A stretch of DNA of 64,000 nucleotides from Paralichthys olivaceus (Eukaryota; Chordata; Actinopteri; Pleuronectiformes; Paralichthyidae). The stretch covers positions 3,322,361 to 3,386,360 of the forward strand of contig NC_091097.1 of the NCBI RefSeq assembly GCF_024713975.1, in the 5' to 3' direction. The stretch's first letter is position 1. Every line of letters starts with the position of its first letter. Position numbers and translations under genes: made by a program. The notes under the pieces were generated by a model. It was not told the origin of the DNA. It ran no database searches and saw nothing but the letters and a program-made list of their open reading frames with translations. Below, one piece after another: positions 1-16,300 of this stretch.

Positions 1-1770
1 TGAATTTCTCTAAATCAATATATGTATTCTAAGGCTTGTGCACATGCGTTTTTTAAGTTAGTTATACTTTTAAATGTATTTTAGAATATATGTAGCATTC
101 AATAACACATTTACATATTTTAGAACCAGATGAAAAAAAAAATATTTACATTTTTTTCATATATACCCTGAGACACCTTTTGTAATGATTCCGTTCTATC
201 TCCATCAAATTGATCTTGGTGTCATGTTTAATAGGAGGATAAGATGGAGTGAGATGTCGACAGGAGGACTGGATGAAGCAAAGACACCTGGAAAGAACTT
301 GGAGTAAAACTGCTGCTTCTCTACATTGAAAGGAGCCTCAAGAGGTGCAACCTCTGAGCCTCTGGGGCGTAACAGACACATTTTTTATTCTTCTGAACAG
401 CAGAAATGCGGGCCAAGACTCGGTCTTCTATTCACTGTCTAACTGTACAATCCCACTGACAAGATGAGACGCAAAACTGGAGTTGGAGTTGAAAGACATC
501 TACAACAAGATTTATCCAGAACCCGTTGGTTTAGATTTTATGCTAATCTCAGCCATTTACATTTGAATTCAACTAAATTAAACGGCTGATGCATTTCAGT
601 CAGTGTATTCAACCTCTTTTGAAACCTGAAGGTTTCTGGGTCTCAAATCTTGTCCTTACAGATTCTGCATGATTCACGTGCAGAATCTGTTTATAGAGAT
701 TTCATGAGGTGGTTTGCACATCCAATAAGGATGTCTCATGGGTGCCTGCAAAGCAAGGCGTATAAATACGTCCCCTCAGCATTACATTACAGCACCAGGC
801 TTTCCTTTCCTTCCTTTCCTTCCAGCAAACCTCTCCGTCATGGTCAGCGCAGTTTGATTGCCAGATTCAATTTAAATCATGGATATCATTTTTCTGCATT
901 TTAGCAACCTATATGACAAAAACCCATGCACAGTTTAATGCAAGCACACTTTATCCTTTTACATAAACAAAGCATGTCTCTCTGTTATGCTTTTTTTCTT
1001 ATCAAGAGGGTAGGACAGTCTTTCTAATGGGTACAGAAAAATCCCTTTCTCCACAGTTTGTATAGATATTCGGTATCTCCTGGAATCACCAGACCAATTG
1101 ACATTTTCAATTTGGTTTGTGAGTGGTAAATGTTTGAGTTTCAAGAACCTGCAGACATTTAGACTAAAAACATGGAGTAAATGACGCTTTGACTCTAATT
1201 TGAATGTCACGTTGTATTGACACTTGGAGGTTAGTGTAGTTCTTCTCCTTGACATTGCAAATAAAAGTTGATATCAAACAGTCTTGTGGCTTCTCCAGGA
1301 ATATATAACATAAGTTCATAATCCCGTAGCTTGTGGCAAGGCTACTTTGGATGTTTTCAATATTATGGCTGATGATCAAAATCTTTATTCAGAAAATTAA
1401 TTTGATATTAACTTCTGGAACCACACTGTTGAGCTCCACTAGCACAGGTTATCTAACAGTGGTGTTCTTGTGTTGGCCGGTCTCTTAGGGTTATGGTTAG
1501 AATTAGAATTTTGTGTGTGTGTGTGTGTTAACCAGGCTCATATGTCTCCAGTCTATTGATCCCACTGAGGTAGGTCCTCATTACTAGGCTACTGTGGTGT
1601 GGAATGCTGAGGAGGTGTGTGTGTTTGTATGTGTGGGTGTGTCTGTGTATCTGTGCATGTGTGTTTGAATGTTTGTAAGTGTAGTCATGTGTGTGCGTGC
1701 ATGTCTGCCTTACCCCTGCCTGCCAATAAATCCAGAGGCCACATTGGCACTCAGCACTAATGAAGATGAC

Positions 1771-1778
1771 AGTCTCTC

Positions 1779-1863
<85 letters not shown>
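1771..1863. repeat. (CT)n microsatellite, about 93 bp
   Basis: Nearly pure CT dinucleotide run with one interruption (a G near 1791). An open frame of 137 codons runs through it only because CT repeats encode Ser-Leu without stops; it is not a gene. Confidence 0.97.
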
Positions 1864-1866
<3 letters not shown>

Positions 1867-2815
1867 AATAGCAAAGAGAGGAAGGATTCAATCCGTCTCA
1901 GAGTTTTCTTGTTAGCTCACAAACATTCAAGATTTGATTTATCTTTCTGCAGTGATGTGCCCCCACCCCCCCACCCCCGCCCACCACCACCAAGTTATCG
2001 ATCTCAAGGGGCGTGTCAGATATTAGTTCCAAATTGCTCTGACATCACTGTAATTAGATTGATGCAATATTTGTGTGGGTAAGCTCTAAAAATAGTTTGT
2101 AACATCACATCAACTCCAGAGACATGAAGGTGGTCAGCCAGTAAACAGCTCATGGACACATCATGGCTACATTCAGCTATACTACTATGTTGTTATTTGA
2201 AAATGTCATTTTCAAACTAAACCATTGTCTGTCCAGTGTTATGGCCCCATGTCAGTTTTAATGCCTGTCCATAGGAACAAGCCTGAAGATGCACATTATG
2301 TGGATATTCACACACAGTTAAATGTTATTAGTAAAGATTAGTAAAAGTTGTCCTTTGTAAAACCGAGTTAGTTTGTTTGTTTGCTTTCTCTTGTGCCTCC
2401 CGTGCTCTGGCAACCAGGACACTGCCTCAGAGGCCCAGGGCCCTCACTTTAGGTTCACTTTGTGACTGTTGAGTTAATAACAATTATACTAATAAAATTA
2501 CTACTAATAATGCTAATAATAATAAAATATATATAATGCTATAACCAAAGGTCCCAATTCAATGAAATGCAACAAATCATAATATTATTGTTAGTTGATA
2601 TTTTACATATATTGTGTGCATATTTTTGTATTAGAGTTGTAAGTGTATTTTAAATGACCAACCATATCACACAATATCCAAACATATCCATGCTTGGACT
2701 AAATACTCAATGTACACAACGAACATATTGTATATATTTCATGTATGATTTTATTTTATATATTATATTACATATATATTTATTTATCTTTATACGCTTA
2801 TATTTCTACTCTTGC

Positions 2816-2876
2816 ATGGAGCAATTGTAACCAACACAATTTCACCCTGCGATCAATAAAGTATTTCTGACTCGGA
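2816..2876 (-). repeat. Possible tail of a teleost non-LTR repeat
   Basis: The segment reads, on the minus strand, as an ACTTTATTGATC-type tail, a motif I associate with the 3' ends of many teleost interspersed repeats. A similar motif occurs on the plus strand at about 3950. The family is not identified, and this rests on pattern memory only. Confidence 0.35.
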
Positions 2877-3936
2877 AACACCCAACCTGGGGACGGTATA
2901 ACTGGTTGTTTAGGGGTGTTCTAGGTCAAATAAAATGTAGGCATGTGTATTTAGAGGTGATATGAAATACACACAGAGATCAATAGGAGCCAACCACTAA
3001 TTTTTTCCACAGGACAATTTCACCACATCCTCCTTATGAAAGGGTAAAGTGGTGCTTTGAAGTGTGTTGGTGTGGCATCATTGGGCTATAGTCACAGTTG
3101 ACTCTAGAACTTAATTAATCCCAAATTGTTTTGTATGTGTGTGTATGTGTAAGATGTTGCCTCATTATTAGTATTGTTCACTTATTCTTCCATATTCAGG
3201 TTGTTGCACTGAGGAATGGGCCAACACATATAAAATGAATATTAGACCCTAGTATGTAGGCTATTGCAGAGAAGAAAACTCAGACTCACAGTAAACTTAC
3301 AGAGAAGCTGTTTATATCAAATGATGAGGATCGTAGCAGGAACTGTGATTTCAAAAATCCATATGCACGCACCACATTAAAGCTTATGTGTATTTCTGTT
3401 TATTGAGTGAAACTGACTGTTTGCACAATCATTTTAAATGGTGCTGAAGTATGACTAAATTTAATATATATTATGATAAAAAAAAGAATGAAACAGCATG
3501 CACTTATTGAGTAACATTTATGTTATGATGTGGGTATGTTGTTATGGGATTTGTGAAAAGAAAGGAAATAATTTTTAAAAAAGGATGGCCATCAGTATTT
3601 ATGTGAAATAAGGTTATAAATATAAACATGATGTATAAGTGTATTGTTTTCTGCCATAAATTTGTTTTGGATGCACTGAAATGAACAAAATAAACTAAAG
3701 TAATACCAAAGATGCTCAGCATACACATTGAAAAAGATATGTAACATAGTCTTCAAACAGACATACACAAATACAGAGTGTGTATGATATTCTTTTTCTT
3801 TATCGTTCCCTGTTTTCTGCAGGATCTGTTCAAGTGTTCAGAATCAGTCTGTCACTGAAGGTGCCTTTGTTCAGCTGAGCATGAAGGCGATGAGGAGTGT
3901 GTGGTTCATAATACTCATACAGTCAAATTCAGACAT

Positions 3937-4240
3937 CAGACATCAGAAGTACTTTATTAATCCCCGTAGGGAAATTCAAATGTTACAGAGCCCCTGAGAA
4001 AGAGGTGAAAGAGCAAAAGCAGGTATAAACATAGCAATATAAAAATCAAGTAAGGCTAAAAGAAATAAAAGATATACATATGTAGAAATAAAGACCCGGT
4101 ATGTATAGATTTACATTTGTGCATGAGTGTAAGTTAAAGTTAAAGTTAAACTATACACAGTATACATTATTAATCTCCAGAAGATGGAGTCAGCCTTCTT
4201 CTTAATGAGAGCATTAAACAGGGTGCTCATCAGTGCAATA
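3937..4240 (+). repeat. Unclassified interspersed repeat fragment
   Basis: It starts with a short direct repeat (CAGACAT twice) followed by an ACTTTATTAATCCCC...GGGAAATTC motif typical of dispersed teleost elements, then A-rich sequence and a short AAGTTA tandem repeat near 4130-4148. No coding capacity. Limits are approximate. Confidence 0.35.
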
Positions 4241-5591
4241 GGTCAGTAAGAGAAAGACAAACCAGTGCATCTTAATTTTGTTGTATGTTGTACAATGAAA
4301 GTTTCTATTCTAGTCTTAATTTGTACAGATAAGAAACTCATCACTCCTTTCAGATCTCATTTTACATCTTTGTTATGCAGCCTCATGTCCTGGTGATTTT
4401 TTTTCAAATATGAAACCAAAAGAAAATCTGGGTCTAAAAATTAGAAAAATTAAAACCTTCATTCTCCAAAAAAACACAGTAAACTTAATTACGTCTTGTG
4501 TTCTAGCGCCCTCTGCTGCTACGGATTCTAAAAGAATGAGCTCCATCCGTCCCTCTCTGCATCTCCATAGAGAAATCTATCTTTTTTTACAAGATATAAT
4601 GAATATTTATGTGCAGGTCCTTCTCTGATATTATCCAATCAGCCGACAGCATTGTAGGCATAAATCAGCTGACATCTTGCCTTCTCTGTGGCAGTAAATG
4701 TCCCTGAGCTATTTACATGTACATTTTTAACATTAGCTGACGTTTTCATCTGGATGAAGCTGAAATGAGTGCACTGGTGGAGTGCAGTGCAGATACAGGT
4801 TGGACAATGCAAGAGTTGAGGAGGGGATACAGGGGTCAGAGGTCACAGTGCATAATAGTGGGTTGAATGGAGGGATGACGAAAGGGGTAAAGAGTGTGGG
4901 AGTCTATGAATGAATATTGAAATTAAATTATTTGAGGTTTTAAAGCTTTATTTGTCAGATGCATGAGTAATGTGTCTAGTGAAATGCAATGTGGCATGTT
5001 TCTAAGGTTGTGCTAAGGAAAAATGGATTATAAAAAGGACAACTATTGTGTAAAAAATTCAAATAAAATATAAGAAATGAAAACTGTCTAAAAAATTATT
5101 GTAGACCCCCACAGATGAGATGAGGGGAAGAAACATTTTAATGCGTCAATGGATGTGTGTGTGTGTTAAATTCATATCATTGAGGAAGGACTACAGACTA
5201 GTAACATAGACAGTTATCAGAAAGTTGTTAGGAGCAGTAAGAAGTCTTGTATAGAGGAGTGTAAATGCACCTGTCAAGGCTGGAGATCACCCTCCCAGAG
5301 TCCCGAGACAAATACGGGCTGTTGGACGCTCACTGACAACAGGACAGAAATGGACACCAAAAGAAGCAACACAACAGGGAAAAGCAGCACTCCAACATGC
5401 TGACATTGTGGGCCACGTTCAACAAGGAAGAGGGGGTTTGGGCCTATAGGTCAGAGTAGACCCCTGTGGAACAAGGAAACATGGCTTTGATAGCACAGCC
5501 ATATAAGCCAGCAGCCACTCAGATTTACCTGTAGCCTCAGCGTACCCTCAAGTTCGGGCTGTATAATATATATGTACAGCCCGATATATAA

Positions 5592-5900
5592 CAGAGATGT
5601 CAAACTCAAGGCCTGTGGGCCACTTCCGGCCTGTGGTAGAATATAAAATATCATATGTCTATCTTAACTTGCGCGAGCGAACCCTATTCTCAACTTGCCG
5701 AGTGGGAGTCAGGCGTCGTGCATGGGCTCCATAGGCCGAGCCACAGTGCACAATGTCCAGCAAGCACTCCTCTCCACTCCACTTCCCTAGCACTTTATCC
5801 AATGTCCTGTCTATCCTGTTTAATGTTGTCCCTGTTTGGCCCTCAACGTAGTCTAAGTTTTTAATTTTGGCCCTCTCTGTGTCTGAGTTAGACACCACTG
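5592..5900. repeat. hAT-like non-autonomous element (MITE)
   Basis: The ends form imperfect inverted repeats: CAGAGATGTCAAACTCA at the left, and at the right a sequence whose reverse complement is CAGTGGTGTCTAACTCA. This CAG-G-TGTCAAACTCA type of end is known from hAT elements. The 309-bp body has no transposase. The flanking eight bases (ATATATAA and GATTACAA) match only partly, as expected for an old copy. Two short open frames inside are by-products. Confidence 0.6.
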
Positions 5901-6270
5901 GATTACAAGGCCAAAACACTTGATGATGCTGAGATGCACAGCTGAAGTTATGTCCCTAACATCCACTGGTGGCCGCTAACACCTGCTAACATCTACTGGT
6001 AGTTGGTAACTTAAATTGTGCAGAAGACCTTGAAATGTCAAAGAGATATTCACCATCTAGTCCTATATTTAAAAAGAAAATCTGTAAAATATCATAAAAA
6101 ACACACAAAAATTCTCAAAATATAAAATGAATAAAAATAACCCACATAAAAGATGATTTTATGCTGAATTATTGAATTAGATTATATTACTTTTGATACA
6201 TGTTGAGTGTATATATAGATACAAAATAGATGGATGAATAAAATGTATGTATATATATATATTTATATAT

Positions 6271-6276
<6 letters not shown>

Positions 6277-6347
<71 letters not shown>
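6277..6347. repeat. (TG)n microsatellite, about 70 bp
   Basis: Uninterrupted TG run preceded by an AT-rich stretch (from about 6249). It lies roughly 200 bp upstream of the compact atp5mc1 promoter. Confidence 0.97.
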
Positions 6348-6350
<3 letters not shown>

Positions 6351-6539
6351 TAAATAATTTATTTGTATATTCTTGTGTAGGTGGGACTTCCCGTAGACTA
6401 ACCAATAGCTGCCTAGGACACTGGATGTGCTTTGAAAGGTCGCCTCTAGCAAACGCGTCGTTCCCGGCAATACTGTCCAATAGAATTAATGAAAGCTCCT
6501 CTGGTCCCGCCTTCACAAAACCTTCTGTCCAGTCACAAA

Positions 6540-6765
6540 CCTCGTGCCTTAGTAAAGCTCCATTCTATAGGCTGGAAGGACGCATGTGACGTGGCGATGG
6601 GCCAATTATGAACGAAGGACGCTTCTCTCGGACCAATGGACGTTTAGGACGCAGAAGCTGAGCTTATAAATGACAAGGTGACAGTTTGCCTCATCCTACA
6701 TTCATTGACTGCCGCTGTGTGCGAGAGCAGCTAATCCCGGACCCTCCGAAAGCCCGAACTAACCG
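6540..6765 (+). promoter_or_regulatory. atp5mc1: atp5mc1 core promoter and non-coding first exon
   Basis: A compact promoter. CCAAT boxes lie at 6602-6606 and 6633-6637, with further CCAAT motifs near 6399 and 6477. A CATGTGACGTGG motif at 6583-6594 combines an E-box-like and a CRE-like half site. TTATAAA at 6664-6670 is well placed for transcription from about 6695. The first exon would be non-coding and end at a GGTAATG donor (GT at 6766-6767), joining the exon whose acceptor is at 8204-8205. The transcription start is inferred, not shown. Confidence 0.65.
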
Positions 6766-8214
6766 GTAATGTCTGCACCACCAGCCGCTGCACGTCTCTG
6801 TCTGCACTGCGGACAGCTCCACCAATGCATGTGTGACGTCTGAACGAAGTGAAGTGTCAGAAGACGCTAGTTGTCTTTGCTAACGGTAGCCAGTAAGCTA
6901 GGTCGGCCATTCAATGACTTGGGTTCTTGGGAATGACTTATTGCTGTGACCGGTGAGTGTGTTCTCGGTTTATCATCGAGGCAGCGGGTGGAGCATTGCT
7001 AACACGAAGAGGGGCCGTCGGAGCAGCCCGTGTTGGATCTCGTGCGAGCAGCGGGTCACACCGGGCTCAGCGCGGCCAGGCTCCGCTGACAGGCGGCTGA
7101 GCGTTAAAATGTCTGACACGACGGGCCTACCGTGCTCCGTGCGAGTCCACCGCTACAAGGGCACCCCTGTCGGACACACGCGGGGTCATGTAGCGCCTTG
7201 TCATTGCACTACAACCCAGCGAGGGGTCATTCTAGCAGGGGCTGCACCGACCCTTCTTTCTAGGCCCCATGTGAGCGTCTGCGGCTCTTTTTTTGACCTT
7301 CAAGGCTGCTAGCTGGTTAGCTTAGCAACTTAGCTCAGCTCCGGCGCTCCCCCTCCTCTACGCCGACAAGTCTGTCAAACAGTGGACAGATCGACGCGAG
7401 CTAACCCCCTCTCTGGTTGTGATATAGTTCAATCGAGTCTGTTCTTCCTCCACGTGTAGTTATTAATCAAACTGCACATCCTGAAACAGGTGAAAGTTGC
7501 AAACGGACATGTCGTCCAGGTTGCAGCTAATGGCGTCTGAAAGTGAGGGAGTGTTGAAGCCATTCATTCGGCAGCATGTGTGTGGACGTTTAGCGGTTTA
7601 GTCTGGAGCTGATCCTCGCTGTAGTCGATGCAATTGGATTAGCTCCCTGACTGAACTGGTCAGGAGCCATTGACCAGAGATGCACTTCTCCTTGGGGAAC
7701 TTGTTGCTTGACAAGGACCACCGCGTACTCAAGATTACTGTCACCAGGGTGGAACATAATTTAAGTTTTTTGGAAGCATGACTTTACACACATGAAATCT
7801 ATTTCCACGAGCATGTGAGTACTTTGACCCTGAGCTGAATGTGATTTAACCTTGCAGCAACACACTGAAGCTGCAGCCTTCTTTGAATCATCTGTTCAGA
7901 CTTCAAGGCTGCACACGAATTCGAAAAGTAGATACCATTATAACCTGTGACATGGATTGATGTATTGTACACATTGTGTTAAGGTGTAACTCTGTAAGAT
8001 TGGTAGACTTTGTTTATGTCCATGTTATACAAGCACTTATACAACTGTCATGGCAACTAGATGTCATGCTTTCTTTTTTCTCTTTCCTTTCAACTTGACA
8101 AGCTCCAGGTTAATGTGAACATGACTGATGTTAATCAGGTAACTGAATCAACTGCTTCATCTGTCATGTATGAAGACACTAATGTTGTGTTTCTTCTCTC
8201 CCCAGGTTCCAGCC

Positions 8215-11083
<2,869 letters not shown>

Positions 11084-11390
11084 ATGTGGAAGCACACCCA
11101 CACCTCTCTTCCCTTCACTTATACCTCCTTGCCCTCCTTCTGTCTCCTTTCCCCTCCCTGCTCCCTTCTCCCTTCCTCCCCTCCTTCCATCTGAAGAGGT
11201 GGGGGCGGAGGGTTTCCAGAACGGGAACTCTGACTGAGCTGATGGGCCATTCCAATCAACAGGGGGGAAAACAATGTTAAAGATCTGAGGATAAAAAACC
11301 TCCAATCCTACATTTTTATGTTCCTACACTTATTTTTGTTTTTCTGAAGTTTTATGTAAGACCTCACTTCGGTTGAAAAAATCTGTCCAG

Positions 11391-11396
11391 AATAAA
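11391..11396 (+). terminator. atp5mc1: atp5mc1 polyadenylation signal
   Basis: AATAAA about 310 bases after the stop codon; transcription would end near 11410-11420. No other AATAAA lies between the stop and this site. Confidence 0.75.
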
Positions 11397-11410
11397 TGGT
11401 TGGGATAACT

Positions 11411-12900
11411 AAGCTATCTGCTTTGAGTTTTCTTTCTTCTATACTTGAAATTCATATCTAGCTTTTTGTCTTTTTCATGCGGGCACATCCCATGTAATGT
11501 CTGAAGGGTCATAATTTGAGGCTCTTTACTACAGGTGACAATTGTTAAAATGTAACTTTCTTCCAGTGACAGCAAGTGTTGACATTCCTGAGTGTGCTGT
11601 ATGAAAAATGGAAGATGGCAAATCTTTCTTCTAATTGATCAAATATTTGTTTCCCTATTGGCTAATGTTTCCATTCAGTTGAAGAATTAATCACTTTTCT
11701 GAGCTGACATCTTACTAATGGAGGGAAAATTTAAAAATAGAATCTAGAATACTGCATGAAGCATATGTGTATGTATGTGAATCTTGAATAGACTAATGTG
11801 GAATATTAATAGTAAGAGTTGATAAAGCAGACCATTACAGTTTTGGTTCATACTATGGATATATGATTACCATATGCAGTAATAAATAAATAAAGGTGAC
11901 AGCAGCATTATTGTTGATTGTCCTCAGTTATGACTATAAAACATGACTGTGACAAAGTGGTGTTACTGAGGAGCCCTGGTTTTTATTTAAAACCAGTCAA
12001 AAATGTAATTACAATAATTGCTGTCCATTAGAGAATGGTCATTGGGCATCGTTGCCTCAAAGTAAGAAGGTTTCTGGTTCGCATCCTGGGGATCTTTCAG
12101 TGTGGAGTTTGTCCCCCTGTCTTCATGGGCTTTCTCCAGTTACTCTGGTTTTCCTCTCACAGCTCAAAGATCTACAGATTGGTGTTATGTGAAATTGTAC
12201 ACTTTAAATTAACTAGGCTTGAATGTGAGTGAGAAGTCGTCTCTGTATGTCAGCTCTGTGGTTGACTGGTGACCTGTCCACGGTGTATCCTGCCTCTCAC
12301 CCGCTGGGATTGTTTCCAGCTCCCACCGGGACCCTCAAAAGGATGAGCGGTAGATGATGGATGGATTGATAGATTATACTCATCTCGCTGACCAAAACTC
12401 CTCAGAAATGAATTTATACTGTTGTCCTGATCTGGGACAAATAAAATCTTAGCTTTTGTGAGGTTCTTGCAGGGGGGTCATTTACTGATGTATGATTTAT
12501 GTGTATGACCGGTGCTTGGTGGGAATCAAAACACGTTCCCTTCTCCTGTGGTGATTGTAGTGTACCTTGTGATCTGAACTGATGCACTCCAGTGAAACAA
12601 CACCCTGCCCAGCCCGACTTCACTGAGGAGAATTTGAATGTGGTGGACTCTGGTCACAGAAACAGATGAGCTTTATTTTTTTATTATTATTTACCCCTCA
12701 GTATTATTTCTTGATTTGCTCAATATTATTTTCAAAAGTCTGATAAGCTTTGAGCGTAGTGGAAGCTGTCACCCACAATATTGTCTCAGATGCTGGTGTG
12801 CCATTTATGAAATGATTTCAGTCGATCTATATGTAACAATCTTTCACTAATAATTTAATAATCTAATATTTTACTTTGATAGTCACGTAGCGCTTTCAAC
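11411..12900. other. Intergenic spacer between atp5mc1 and ube2z
   Basis: AT-rich sequence without an open frame that I can connect to a gene. The one recognisable item is a LINE-tail-like repeat at about 12034-12365. Nothing else seen. Confidence 0.6.
12034..12365 (+). repeat. Teleost LINE-tail-like interspersed repeat
   Basis: It contains the familiar teleost repeat text: CATCGTTGCCTCA, GGTTTCTGGTTCGCATCCTGG, GTGTGGAGTTTG, CTCAAAGATCTACAGATTGG, GTGACCTGTCCACGGTGTATC, CTGCCTCTCACCC, ending in GGATGAGCGGTAGATGATGGATGG. The terminal GATG repeat suggests the 3' end of an L2/Maui-like non-LTR element, though I cannot confirm the family. A second, diverged copy lies at 22203-22483. Confidence 0.6.
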
Positions 12901-12929
12901 ATTACACAACTTAATGAAACGATCAAAGG

Positions 12930-13398
12930 GGACCTTTACTGTGAAAGGCCGCCCCGGATGTCGCGTGTGTTACCGCTGAGTGTGGTGGTTGAGAAATCAC
13001 ATCCTGAAGTTGCGCTGTGTTTACGGACTTCGGAGGAAGTGGTCGGTTTAAAACGCCTGATTCTGACACCACGTCCCGATAAACAGACAACAACCGGGCG
13101 CTGGAGTGACTGACGAGCCGGAGCGAGGTAGACTGAGCCATTTCTCTGACCTCCTCTTACTTTTGGGAGGCCTGGGGACAAATGCAGTTCAGCTAACCAC
13201 AAGTAGCCACCATGTCGTGGGAAGAAATGCCGTCTTTCGTGGCCTCACCTCCGCCCCGGGTGACTGCTCTCTGATCCCACAGGCCGAGAAAACAAGCGGA
13301 GGTAACTTAGCTGTCAGCTGAGCTAACGTTAGCTAACCATTAGCACTGTCAGGCTCTCCACACCGACGGTTGTGCTTTAGCCTGCTAGCTTCCGAGCC
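12930..13398 (+). promoter_or_regulatory. ube2z: ube2z promoter and 5' UTR region
   Basis: GC- and CpG-rich stretch standing out from AT-rich surroundings, consistent with a CpG-island promoter. It includes an ETS-type GGAGGAAGTGG motif near 13032-13042 and no clear TATA box. The short plus-strand frames here are not linked to the ube2z frame. The exact transcription start cannot be read from the sequence. Confidence 0.5.
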
Positions 13399-16300
13399 AT
13401 GGCGGACAGCTTCGGAGAGGAGTCCAGCGGCGGTGCCCTTGGCTCAGGCGTCATCGGACACGGGAGCGGAGCCTCGCTGCTGCCGACTCTGGTCAACTCT
13501 CTCCCCGGGGGAGACTCGGTAGCCACCGGTGACCACCCCAACTCCAACCCGGCCTCTCCCCCTCCCGCTGCGGCCGCGCACAGTGGCCTAACTGCTGTAG
13601 TGGCCCCCATGTCCGCTGTCACTGCTATCCCTGCCGGGCTTGGCAACACATTCATCCCCGGCACTTTGCCACCGGTCGTGGCCGTGTCTCCAACCTTACA
13701 CGCCTCCTCGCCTCTCCCCGGTATCGCGCTGGGTGTCGGCGGGGTGGCAGGAGCGGGCCTCCTTTCCCAAATCCACGCCACGCCCTGGGACCCGACCCTC
13801 AGTACGGACTGGGACAACGAGAAGGCTTCCCAGCAGTGCATCTTGAGGATAAAGAGGTAATAACAAGTGCAATGATTTCCAAAACAAAAATGTGGCAATT
13901 TCCAGGTGAGTAGACGGCCCGAAAACTCAACTATGAGTAAAAATGAAAGTGAAAGCCTTCTATAAAGTTTCTGTGATCACGTACTTTAATAAATTAATCT
14001 TAATAAAGGAACACACATGCCACATCAGGATCATATCAGGAGAACCTGCTGTTTAACTTAGTTTTGATCTGCACTTACATTCAACACGTGTTATGTTGGA
14101 TCCTAATTGAACAAGACTACAAATATATTAAAGGGTCAGTTCACCCAAATTACAAAGATGGTTGTAATGTTTCACTTCCTCTTTGTAGTATCTACTCAGC
14201 CATCACAAGTTGTGTGGAAGTTACTCAGGAGAATCTTGTGGAAAGTTTGAACCATGTGCAACTTCTTCAACTAAACATCTAGTCCCATTGATAAACGTTG
14301 ACAGCAGGGTTGTTTCTGGGAAAGTATTTGTTATTAACAGATGCTTCAGTGATGTATATCTTTGTGGACGCCTCTTTCTGATCACTCTGCCATAGTGGAG
14401 ACCTCATCTGTCTCCCTCACACTCTCTCTTTGTCTCTGCAGGGATATCATGTCAATCTACAAGGAACCTCCCCCAGGGATGTTTGTCGTCCCTGATCCTC
14501 AAGACATGACCAAGGTAAGGGGTCCTGTCTGACAAAACATTCCCACTATGGCCCTGTTCAGACCTTGTATTAACATCCGTCCTAAGATATATACGATCAC
14601 AAGTGATCGGTGTTCATCTGAGTTTGGTGTAGCAATATCACTGTGGTCTCACATCAGCAAAGTACACAACTAAGATCGAAATTGTAAATATCTGATCTAA
14701 AGCTGAAGAAGAGCAAAATAATATAGAGATATCAATAAATGATGCCTTACTATTGTTTGTTTAAATGATAAGTTTTGTTTTAGACCATAACTGTGTCTGC
14801 TCCGCGCAGCAGCAGAGCAGAGTTGCAGAGTCTTATCACCTGAGGACAGTTGACCAACACCACACAGAGAATTTGGTGCCAAAAGACATTTAAAGGTTCT
14901 GGAAGCTAGTCAACATAGACTCAACACAGACGCTCACGTCTGTAAGAGAGAGGGAGAGAGACTGGTGCCGCTGCTCACATAAAACACTGGTAATAAACAC
15001 AGAGTCAGGGATCTTATATTTTATTATGAGAAGTGTCAAACTTTTTCTGATCATAATGAAACTGTGTCTAGACAAAGTACAGTTTAAAAAAATTCACGTG
15101 AAATGGTGACACACCTTCAGGCACACAACAAGAGTGAGGCTGCCCACACAGGCTTCAAAACACAGTGACTGCTCCGCAAAACATAGTTATATCAATTAAA
15201 CAAAACTTTGATGCAAATAGGTTGAATCGAGGAATGTTTGGCATTGAATTATTTGAGTAACTTAAATAATCAATACAACCCTAGTACCTTTCAAAACAAA
15301 GTTTAAAGAAGTGAGCCAGAGAGTTAGAGGTTTATAGACATAATCTTAATGTCACCGACTGGATTTTAAATTGCAAATATATTTCTAATTCAAAATCAGG
15401 GAGACACAGCAAATTAAATATTAAAACAGTAATTCAAGAATAAAAAAATGAGAAGGATTGAAATGTTGAAATAAGGAAGATACAAGTAGACAGTATTGAG
15501 CCATTGAAATAAAAAGAGTAAATAATATTTAGACATAAGTGAACTCTTGTAGAGTAAAGTAGAGACAATCTTTTTTTAATGAATTCCACAATGGAGATTT
15601 AGTGAAAACACATTGATGTATGTGTTAAGATGATGATATTGTTAAAAAGAAAAGTTAGTTCTTCAACACTGCACCTGACTGTGGTTTTTAAAGAAAAGAA
15701 AATCATCTAAGTATAGATATGGAGCTCAGCCAAGAGCTGAACGAGTAAAATACGTGCTTTGTTGTTGGGACTACATTTACATGCATCTGCTGGTGTGAAA
15801 CTACAAAGGTGAGTCTGTCATTTTAAAAGTGGCTGCTGCAGGACATTGTGGGACACTATTTTGTCCTTTCCTTTCATAAACATTTGTCCAGCAATTATCA
15901 TCACGTATATTAACATTTGTAAAAAACAGTCACAGGATTGATGTACTCTCTGACATTAGCAAGAAGAAAAGTGAACCACATGTGCTCACAGTGCACAATA
16001 CAAAATAGTCTACAAGATTTGCAGTGAATCATTTTGAAGTGCATCTTCTCTCATGTGGAGGACAGGAATGCATGAGAACGAGCTGTGGGCCAGATGCTAA
16101 GAACTCCATTCTCTCAACGTGAATTTATTTCCTCAGTGGTGGCAGAACGTGTTTTACCAGCCTTCAAAGACATGTGCAGATTAAAGTTGACTAACTGAAC
16201 ACTTTATAGGCTGGTATACTGTGCACTATAGATTGACTTGACACGTGTTAGCCTAGAAGAATAAATAAGAACCCTACAATTCAGTGGCGTGTCATCATGT

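Larger units (their letters stand above)
1..6539. other. Intergenic region without a recognised gene
   Basis: No open frame here has recognisable domains or a convincing set of splice-linked exons. The stretch is AT-rich and holds a long CT microsatellite, a long TG microsatellite, a hAT-like MITE and several fragments that look like teleost interspersed repeats, each listed separately. The remaining sequence shows nothing I can support. The last 150 bases merge into the atp5mc1 promoter. Confidence 0.6.

Noticed and set aside
959-1379. Two overlapping minus-strand frames of 98 and 71 codons
   Set aside because: No domain recognised, no splice-linked partners, overlapping frames. Could be remnant sequence but not supportable.
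1669-2082. 137-codon plus-strand frame
   Set aside because: It is carried by the CT microsatellite (Ser-Leu repeats) and low-complexity proline codons; no homology or splice context.
5655-5919. Short frames on both strands
   Set aside because: They lie inside the hAT-like MITE and have no transposase similarity.
6187-6516. Minus-strand frames with Thr-His repeats
   Set aside because: Produced by the TG microsatellite; no gene.
13377-13898. 173-codon minus-strand frame
   Set aside because: Antisense shadow of the GC-rich ube2z exon 1.
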